Positions 56,255 to 64,000 of a stretch of DNA of 64,000 nucleotides are shown here, one piece after another; position 1 is the first letter of the stretch; the number at the start of each line of letters is the position of its first letter. Both the position numbers and the translations under genes were made by a program. Source of the stretch: Ochotona curzoniae (taxonomy: Eukaryota; Chordata; Mammalia; Lagomorpha; Ochotonidae). The notes under the pieces were generated by a model, which did not search any database, was not told the origin of the DNA, and saw nothing but the letters and a program-made list of their open reading frames with translations. The stretch lies in NCBI RefSeq assembly GCF_017591425.1, contig NW_024466421.1, positions 434,001 through 498,000 of the forward strand, written 5' to 3'.

Positions 56255-56425
56255 AGATTAGAGATATTAATTTAATTTAGTCCAAGTTCTAATTGTCTGG
56301 AGAAACTTCCTATGCGCTCACATTAATTTATTTTCACTTAGGGCCAGTTACGCTAATTCAAATCTGCTCTAAGTATGAAAACATTGATACTGTGCAGCAG
56401 ATAATGAAGCGATTAAGGCAGGCAC
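56255..56425. promoter_or_regulatory. Strong AT-rich putative enhancer
   Basis: Contains ATATTAATTTAATTTAG, TTCTAATTGTC, CACATTAATTTATTTTC, CGCTAATTCAAATC and AACATTGATACTG within 170 bp. It is the longest low-GC unique island in the desert and lacks any transposon signature or coding frame. Confidence 0.5.
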
Positions 56426-57359
56426 GGCGAGGCTGGGCTGGGCTCCAGCCCTTCCCCCTCCAAGAAGCGGCTGCTCCTGCCTCGCCCCTCCCACCTGGCC
56501 CTGTGTGGCTCCTGCCCCCTTTGGAAGCACCTGCTCAGACCAAGTGAGGGAGCCAGTGAGGTAGCAAGTGAGCCAGCTGCAGAACAGCACTGCTCAGGGC
56601 TCTGCCACTTCCTTCCCGGGGGCAGGGCCCTCAGACTGGGTGCTGCCCTGTAGGAGGGCAGGAACAGGAGATGCTGTGAGGGTGCCCTCCGTGCAGCCCA
56701 AGACCACAGGGCAGGCCTCAGTTCCCATCCAGAGCCGGCTGGCTGCCCTGAGCGGGGGCCTTGTGCCAACCTTTGAGCTCGGCCTCCTGTCTCGCAGCGA
56801 GGGTGAGGGGGGTGCTGCACCTGTTTGCTGGCATAGAGCGTATCACGTCGTTGGTTGAGTTTTCAGAGGAGGCAGGAGCCCACGGCCGGCTACCAGCGCA
56901 TCCTGAGGGGTCGGGGGCTCTCACTGTGGGGTCCTCTCTGGCTCTCAGCCTCTCCCCCGGGGCTGTGCTGTGTCAGGCACATGTTGGGATCTCAGGCCCA
57001 GCAAGGGGACAGGTGTTGGAGGATGGAGGAGTTGACCATCCTGTGTTGGGAGCAGAGTCCTGGGTGACAGCTTCAGCTACCACTGAGACTGCGGGGTGAA
57101 GGGAGGCCCAGGGTTTGCGTCCTACCCCGTGGGGTTGGGGGACCTGGAGGTGTGGGTGCTGTGAAACCCTGCCTGCAGCCCATTCTCTGTGTGCAGGGAG
57201 GTAGCGTGGGCACCCTCTGCTTCCTGCTCCTGTCACCTGGAGTCCTGGGCAGGGTGGAGCAACAGGTGCCCTGGGGCATCGTTCTGGGTAGAGTTGGGTC
57301 TTGCTGTTGCGGAACAATGAACCAGAAACACGTAGGTACCTGCTGAGCAAGTGCCGCTG

Positions 57360-57515
57360 GCTGGATGAGGTGGATAAATGGATGGGTGTGGATGGATGGA
57401 TGAGGACATGGGTGGTGGGTGGGTGACTGGGTGGGTTGGTGGATGGATGGATGGGTGGGTTGGTGGATGGATGAGGATCTGGGGGAATGAATGGATGGAT
57501 GGCAGAATATGTGGA
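57360..57515. repeat. TGGA/TGGG tetranucleotide repeat
   Basis: ggatggatggatgggtgggt-type units, interrupted, about 150 bp. Confidence 0.9.
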
Positions 57516-60500
57516 TTTGGAGTGAGCGGGTAGGTGGTATCTAATCTTCCCAGGCTCCCTCTCATTAGCAAGTAGACAGCGGGGGGCAGTGCAGGACAGA
57601 GCGCTGAGGTGGCAGGTGGAGTCCCAAGGGCATGTGATCTTGGGCAAGTCACTCACCCCCTCTGATGAGGGGCTTGGCATTGTGTCCTGAGCTCCCTGGC
57701 TTCACTGAAGTCAGCCTCCGTTCTCTGTCCTCGGCCCCTCCTGCACCCACCTCCTGGGTCCACCTCTGTCCACCCCCCAACCTGTCTCAGACACGGGCCT
57801 TTCCCAGGGTTGGGGGGTGGGAGGGATGGCGACAGCTCATTTGAACTGTGAAGACCTCGCGGGCGGCCCTGCTGTGATGCCTTCTGGAGTGGGGCCTCTG
57901 ATGCCAGCACCCGGGCTGGGTCTGGCCAGGTGCCCAGCTGTCCCGGGGCTGTCACTACAGCGCTGTGGGAGGCCGGCCATCAGGCTGGCCTCCCTGGCTG
58001 AGGGCATCATCTGCTTGCGGCCGCAGACAACCACCATCTGGCAGGGTGGTCGGTGGTGGCTACCAGCCTGGCTCTCGCTGCTGCTATTTTAGGGTGTGAT
58101 TGAAGTGTTGGCATTCATCTGGACACCCTACAGGGGGCTGCGGCCTCCCGTCAGTCAACTGTGCTGGTGTTTGTGGAGCAGCTGGCAAAGGGAGAGTGAA
58201 GGTGCCGATTGCCGTGGTGGTGATGGACTCATGGCAGCAGGACCAGGCAGTTCTGGAGGGCACAGCAGCGTCATGGATATGGGGTCCCCTCCCGGTCCTG
58301 TGTCCTGCAGGCTACATGCCCCAGGTGCTGGGTCCTGCTGGGTGTGGCAAGGAAGGGACCTCCCCAAGCACCTGCCTCGGCCTTGTAGGGGGTGTGGCTC
58401 CCGCCCTGTCCTTCCAGGCTGTGCAGTATGGCCCTGAGCTGCCTGCACCTCCCTGGCCCTCACATGTTCAGGGGGAAGGGTGGGCCGGGATATGAGGGTG
58501 CACCTGCCAAGGCTGTGCCCTTCACAGCCCGTCAGAGAAGCACAGTTGAGAGGGGTCCCCCAAGCCCCTGCCGTCCTGTGGCTCATGCAGGCTGCGACAC
58601 TGGGGCCGGCCGCAGCAGCCGCACGAGGTCCGCATGCCCTGTGAGGTGGTGGCTGAGGACAAAGGGGCAAGGCTGAATGGGGATGTGGGCATAGCAGGCT
58701 CAGAGCTAGGAGGTGAGGAACCCTGGTCGCCAGGCCTGGACCCAGGTCAGGTGCCACCCAGGATAGAATGCCACTGAAGATAAGGGGTCTGCTCAGGGGT
58801 GACAGGGGCTGGGGGGCATGTCACTGGGGGAGGGGCAGTGGTGAACCACTTGAACCTGTCCCTCCGTCTGTGCTGGGTCTCCTAGAAGGGCTGTGGGGGG
58901 TGGGAGCAGGCTCTGGGGTGGGGGCAATTCTCTTGCATGGGGTGCCCCTGAGTAATATGGCACAGGTTGGCCAGGCCTCAGAGGAGAGTGTTTAGGGGCG
59001 GTCGGTGCCCAATGGTCAGGTCTGCTTGGAGCTGGTCAGGAGCCCAGGTGGGCTATGCTGAGTAGGGGGCCACATTTGGGACAGGTGCGCAGCATGGAGA
59101 GGGCTCAAGGAGCGCTGACCAGCCTAAGGGCACCCCAGGCTCAGGGTCTGTCCTGGAGAAGTCCCAGGAGTGCCCTGCTGACAGCTGGGGTCACTTGTGC
59201 TTGAGCCCCAAGGGCTCAGGGTGCTGGCCTGCATCTGGGTTCTTTTGGGGCCTCAGGATCTTACCTGGAGACCCCTGGGCCAGGGTGGCCGTGGCCAGGC
59301 TTGGGCACCTGCCACTCCTAGCCTCCTGGCCCTGCCTGCGTGGCCAGGCTCCTGGCCAGCCTCTGGGTGGCAGTGGTGGCCCAGCCACCTCCTCATTGTC
59401 AGGACTCTGTCCCAGGCTCAAGCTCCTGGGGTCCCGCTGCCTGCCTGTAGAGGAGGCCAGAGCATGCTTCTGGGGTGTTCCATCCTGGGAGCCTGGGGGA
59501 GGGGCTCTGCTGCTGTCATCCAGGTGGGAGGCCAGGGGAGCAGGGGCCTCATTGGTTACCCGGACCTGGGCTGTTTCCTGCCAGGAGGGGTGAGGGGCCG
59601 GCCGGAGCATGGAGGGGTCTGTGGGGGTGGGACAGCCAGGGTGTAGCTGAGAGCTGCCCTGTGGTGATGTTCCAGGGCATACAGACAAGGAGGCCAGGCT
59701 GGCAGGGGTACGTGGCTTTGCTGGGAGGAGGGGGCAGGAGGGCTGACTATGGCCTTGCCACATTGCAGCAGCCTGGCTGGCACTGAGATCACTGCTGGGC
59801 AGGCCTTGCTGCTGGGTCTCAAGTGGTGGACTTGCTCTAGCGGGTTTGTGGCTGTAATGCTGGCGGGGCGGGGGGGCATGGTTTCCGCTGGATGGAGCCC
59901 CCAGCCACGGCCATCCCCAGGATTGGCCAGGTTCATGGCGTGGAGGCTGGGGGCCAGTCCTGGGCAGAGGGCAGAGGACAAAGAGGAGGTCAGGTCTAGT
60001 CTGGGCATTCAGGAGAGGGGCAACGGTCAGGAACTTCTCTGTGTGGTGCTGGCCACAAAGCGTGGATGCTGCTGTCCCCTCCCTTGTGGCCCAGGGGCCT
60101 GCTGGGGGGAGGGCATGTCGGCTCAGTGAAACTGTGGATTGGGTGTGGGGAGAGGACTGTGGACTGGGTGCTGTGATTGACAGGCCGACCAGACAAACGG
60201 GGGCAGAAAGCCTGCCATCCCAAATATTGGAGTGGGTGGTCTGGGAGGGCTTCCTGGAGGAGGAAGTGAGACGGGGCAGAGGTCCCTTGGAGAGTGCAGC
60301 ACGGACACAGTAGGTGGAGGGCGGGGGCACCAGGGCTTGGGGACAAGGAGTCAGGACTGCTGGCTAGGCCGTAGTCACAGGCTGGGGAGAGGTGAGACAG
60401 AGGCTGCCTCTCTGGGGGTGTGGCCTCCCCTGAGGCCCCCCGCCCAGGGATCTGAGCCGGGTGCCAGCCAGCTGTGCTGTGTGAGGGACACCCACCAGCA

Positions 60501-60756
60501 GGGCTGCCAGCAGGGAGGGGAGCCTCCGACTGGGCTGTGTGCTGGGGTGGGGACTGGGCCTGGGAGCCTCCCCCACCCAGCCAGCACTGGCCTAGTGCCC
60601 TCCTCTGCGCTGCCCCTGCCATCAGACTGGGTGGTCCTGCAGGCAGAGCCCTGGCTCTACAGAGGCCACGCCCTCCTCCGGCCTCCCTCTGCCCCATTCT
60701 ACAGTTTTGGCTGGTTGGGGGCTGGGCAGAGCCCTACCCCGCAACTGCTTCCCAGT

Positions 60757-60970
60757 TTCTAGAATAGTCTCCCGCCTGATTTTTTTTAAACCTTCCATTT
60801 TCTGAGCAAATCCGCCTCCCGCTGTGGGTCTCCTGGTTCGATTAGAGCAGTTACTTCTAAGCCCGAAAATACCCGAGTGGCGTGAAGGAGAAGCCAGCTA
60901 AGGGCTCGGGCGCAGGCGGCCCAGGGGATTTCCTTATCTCCCGGCCGCAGTCCGCGGGCTGCCTGCGCCC
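60757..60970. promoter_or_regulatory. Putative conserved element with poly-T core
   Basis: Moderate-GC island with tgattttttttaaacc, ttccattttctgagcaaatc, ggttcgattagagcagttac and aagcccgaaaatacccgagt. Intact CpGs and balanced composition resemble constrained non-coding DNA more than decayed repeat. Confidence 0.4.
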
Positions 60971-61844
60971 AGGCTGGCTGCTTCATCCTCGGAGGGGGCA
61001 TGACAGCCCTGCCCGCCCAGGCCTGGCACAGCCCCCTGGGAAGGAGGAAGACCTGGGAGTGAACCTGGGCTCCGCTGCAAGAGGACAGGTGCAGTGGGTG
61101 TTCTGCGGATTCAGCTGGTCGTGGGGTGCCTGCCCCTTGGGAGGCCGAGCTGAGAGCAGTGACAGGCTTGTGGGCAGGGAGCCACTGGGTGGGGCAGGCT
61201 ATGCCCGCAGGGCCTGCTCTGCACTGCCTCCCTGCCAGCTGTGAAACCGCAGTCATGCCCCCTGCACTGGGCGCGGAGCAGCACCAGTACTTGTTGGGCT
61301 CCAAGGCAGGCTCGCCAGGCAGGGGCCAGCGCTGTAAAGGAGGGGCGGGGGAGAGGAGACCCCCCAAGACCTGGGTCACTGTCTCCCTCCCTGCCAGTAG
61401 CTTCAGGCTTCCGACAAGGTGGAATGAGAGGCAAGGCTGGCTTCCTGCTTCCCAGTGCCCAGCAGGCCCGGGCTTCTCCTGGCCCCTGGCTGCAGCTCCC
61501 TCCTCCCCACGTCCACCTTTGTCACATGTCCCCATCTCTGTGTGACTTTTCATTGTCACGGCGCAGGGCACCTTCTGACCCAGCAGGCCCTCGCTTCCCT
61601 GCAATCACACAGCCATCTGCAGTGGCTGCACTCCAGGGGATGGCATACCCTGGGTGGGGGCATTACAGCCAGCCTGAAGAGCTGATGACGGAGGGGAGAG
61701 GCAAGAGCGGGGACCTAGCAGCTGCTGGCTGGAGTGCCCACTCCCAGGGTGGGGCAGGGGTCCTGGGAGCTGTGCTCTGGGGCAAGGGTGGGGAATAGGT
61801 TCCTGCCACTGGATGTCCTTACCAGGGCTAGGCTATGGCATGGG

Positions 61845-62150
61845 AGCAAGGCCTCCAGAGTGGGGTGTGGCCTGCAGGATGGGGCGTGGCCTCCAGAGGG
61901 TGTGACTCCAGGATCAGGGCGTGGCCTCAAGGAGGTGTGGCCTGCAGGATGGGGCAGGGCCTCCAGAGAGCGTGGCCCCCAGGATCAGGGTGTGGCCTCC
62001 AGAGGGTGTGGCCTCCAGGATCAGGGCATGGCCACAAGGAGGTGTGGCCTGCAAGATGGGGCGTGGTCTCCAGGGGGTGTGGCCTCCAGGATCCTTGTGT
62101 GTCCTCCAGAGTGGAGTGTGGCCCCCCAGGATGGGGGCATAGCCTCTAAC
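61845..62150. repeat. Minisatellite (gtgtggcctccaggatcagg type)
   Basis: About 16-17-bp half units alternating as ggtgtggcctgcaggatggg and gcgtggcctccagag, giving a composite of about 35 bp. Around nine composites, imperfect. Confidence 0.92.
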
Positions 62151-63079
62151 CTGAAGTAGGTTACCCTAACAGGTTTCCCTGTTCCACTGGAGGTTTCCCT
62201 GTCCCCGGGCCATGGGTGCCAGGACCCTGAAGTTTAAGCCCAGCAAGCCCAAGGTGCTGTGTCCCTCTCCTCCAGCTGCCTCTTGCCCTTCTGGGTCATG
62301 CAGGGACAGTGAAGTTATTACTCCATGTGTTGGCTCTGATGGTGGTCAGACTCTGTGCCAGCTGCTTTTAGGGTCCCATCCCATTAAGCCTCTTGGCCGT
62401 GGTGGGCGAGGCTGCAGCCTGGGGACCCGTCTGCGGTCCCCCAGTGTAACGATGCAGGTGTCTGGCTCCGGACCAGGGCCTTGGGTACAGCTATGCTTCC
62501 TGCGCCCTGAGCTGTATGCTCACCTGGCCAGGGGAGCCCTCTCTTAGAGAAACTCGCTCCCAGCCCCAGGCTGCGCCTTTGGCCCTCGGCCTTCCTTTCC
62601 AGCCTGGCTCCTATAAACTCCCTCTCAGGCTCCCTGTAGTGTGGTGTTGGTGCTGAGAGCTGTGGGGGTCACCCTGGGCTTGGGCAACCCCTTCCCAACC
62701 TTCCCAATCAGCTCAGGTCACATCACGTCTCCCAGCCCCCCCTGCACCTGCAAAATTTGCCAAGCTCCCCTCACGCTGCCTGCACCCCTCAGTAGTAACC
62801 TCCAGGAGCTGGGGCAGACTGCAGAACCCTCACTTGGGGGTCCCCGGGCCAGTCGCCCACCTGCCAGGCGGAAGGCCACTGGTGGATGGGCAGGGCCTCC
62901 TGGGCACCATTGCAGGCAGCTGGTGTCCTCGGGCAATGTGTGCGGCCAATGGAGGTGGTCTCTGTGGCCCAGGGCCAGGTTGCTGCGGCCCCCGGCCTCT
63001 CAGCTGTGTGTGGTGGAGCCTTTGGGAGCCCTGCGGGCGGCGGCGGCTGCCACACCTGCAGCTCGGCTGCTGTGTGTGC

Positions 63080-63130
63080 AAACACCCCCATTACAGCTGA
63101 TTACAAACCATTAGTGCAATTAGGGTGGCC
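63080..63130. promoter_or_regulatory. Small AT-rich element with TAAT sites and an E-box
   Basis: CCATTACAGCTGATTACAAA then CCATTAGTGCAATTAGGG. CAGCTG (E-box) sits between two ATTA cores, and two more follow within 30 bp. Confidence 0.4.
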
Positions 63131-64000
63131 CCTCCACCTCCCGGGGCGCGGAGCCAGCTGCGCCAGGGGTCTGGGACAGAATAGCAAGCAGCTTCCCCAG
63201 CAGACAGGCGGGTGCCTCCCTGTACTCCGCAGCTCGGTCCTCCTTGTTGGGGTATCCTAACCCCCTCATCCCCATCCTGGGGGGCAGGGTCTTTCCCACA
63301 GGCTTCGGGCTCAGGCCCAGGCCTGGCATGCTTTCAGACAGTTCCAAAAGGCCCACCTGGGGCAGATCCAGCTACTGCCTCTTCTGCAGCCCTCCTGCCT
63401 CTGCCCACCAGCCGTGGTGCTCATGGGAGCTGCTATGGCTTACTCCACCTGATCCTGGTTCCTTTCTCTTTTATCCTCTCAAGGAAGGCTTTCAAGCTGT
63501 AGTGCTGGGGGACCTCTGCCCGTCCCCCTGCCGGGGGCCCTCATGTTAACCAGACCCCACAGTGTAACCGCCCGACCCTCCACGCGCAGCCCTCAGCCCC
63601 GCCTGCCCGACTTGAAAGGGCCGCAGGAGGCCCACACTTGACCAGGGAGAAGGGAGTTCGCGCGTCTTTCTGTTCTGGCACTCTGCGGTGAGCCTGGCTC
63701 TTCGGAGAGTGGCGGGGCGTCCTCTGCTGGCAGCCCTACTAGTCGTCCTTCTCCAGCTCCCCATGCAGACCCAGTCCAAGTTCATGGTCCAGAGTTATGG
63801 CGACCATGTCACTGACCCCCCAAGGAGCTTGCTTGTTGAAAGTTGGGGTGCGGCCCGCAGGAATTGGGGACTCTGTTGCTGATGACCGGAGGATACTGCT
63901 ACAGCCTGCCCAAGTGTGAACTTGAACTCAGTGGTGGCTTAAGGGCACTGGGAAATTGCCCTGCACTTCGTGACAAGGTTCTGTGGCTTCTCCCACGAGG

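Larger units (their letters stand above)
54760..64000. other. Gene-poor GC-rich desert, third part
   Basis: No gene supported. Contents listed separately: AT-rich islands at 56.3, 60.8 and 63.1 kb, a TGGA array at 57.4 kb and a minisatellite at 61.9 kb. An open frame near the right edge (63,688-63,882) begins with a hydrophobic stretch but is not supported as a gene. Confidence 0.55.

Noticed and set aside
63688..63882. 64-residue plus-strand frame with a hydrophobic start resembling a signal peptide
   Set aside because: No promoter, no recognisable mature domain, no supported splice partner, and it stops within the window. It could be the first exon of a gene to the right, but I cannot support that.

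Overview
This is mammalian genomic DNA, almost certainly from a lagomorph and probably a pika (Ochotona). The window is GC-rich, has split exons with GT/AG junctions, and carries at least nine copies of the tRNA-derived CSINE family that marks rabbits and pikas. One copy (29,862-30,180) is full length, young, and flanked by a perfect 16-bp target-site duplication. There is no sign of bacterial, plasmid or phage sequence.

Region 1 (1-14,319, minus strand) is part of a maestro heat-like repeat (MROH) gene. I resolved 18 consecutive coding exons with consensus splice sites. All 17 junctions agree in phase, giving 2,271 nt and about 757 codons without a stop. The gene runs off the left edge, and its first exon was not found. 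The short architecture and the gene-poor, GC-rich neighbourhood favour MROH5, but the paralog assignment is an inference. Its introns are loaded with tandem repeats.

Region 2 (about 14.6-20 kb) is a repeat pile-up. It holds a degenerate interstitial telomeric array split by a SINE, a long decayed LINE-1 remnant with its own SINE insertion and local tandem amplifications, and further SINEs.

Region 3 (24,678-26,922, plus strand) is a predicted two-exon gene for a 179-residue protein that I do not recognise. Exon 1 ends in a consensus donor in the same phase as the acceptor of the CpG-island exon 2. A near-consensus polyadenylation signal lies 19 bases after the stop.

Region 4 (27-64 kb) has no coding gene I can support. 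It is a GC-rich desert with AT-rich islands full of homeodomain/POU-type sites (27.5, 29.1, 34.2, 35.7, 40.2, 46.4, 49.2, 56.3, 60.8 and 63.1 kb). Candidate CTCF motifs are in convergent orientation (plus at 22.8 kb; minus at 40.5 and 49.7 kb). Large minisatellites lie among them, including a 62-bp-unit array (51.15-51.64 kb), a 1.9-kb array whose minus strand is G-quadruplex-prone (52.0-53.9 kb), and tetranucleotide arrays. The simplest reading is one tissue-restricted HEAT-repeat gene, one small neighbour, and a regulatory landscape whose target gene may lie outside the window.
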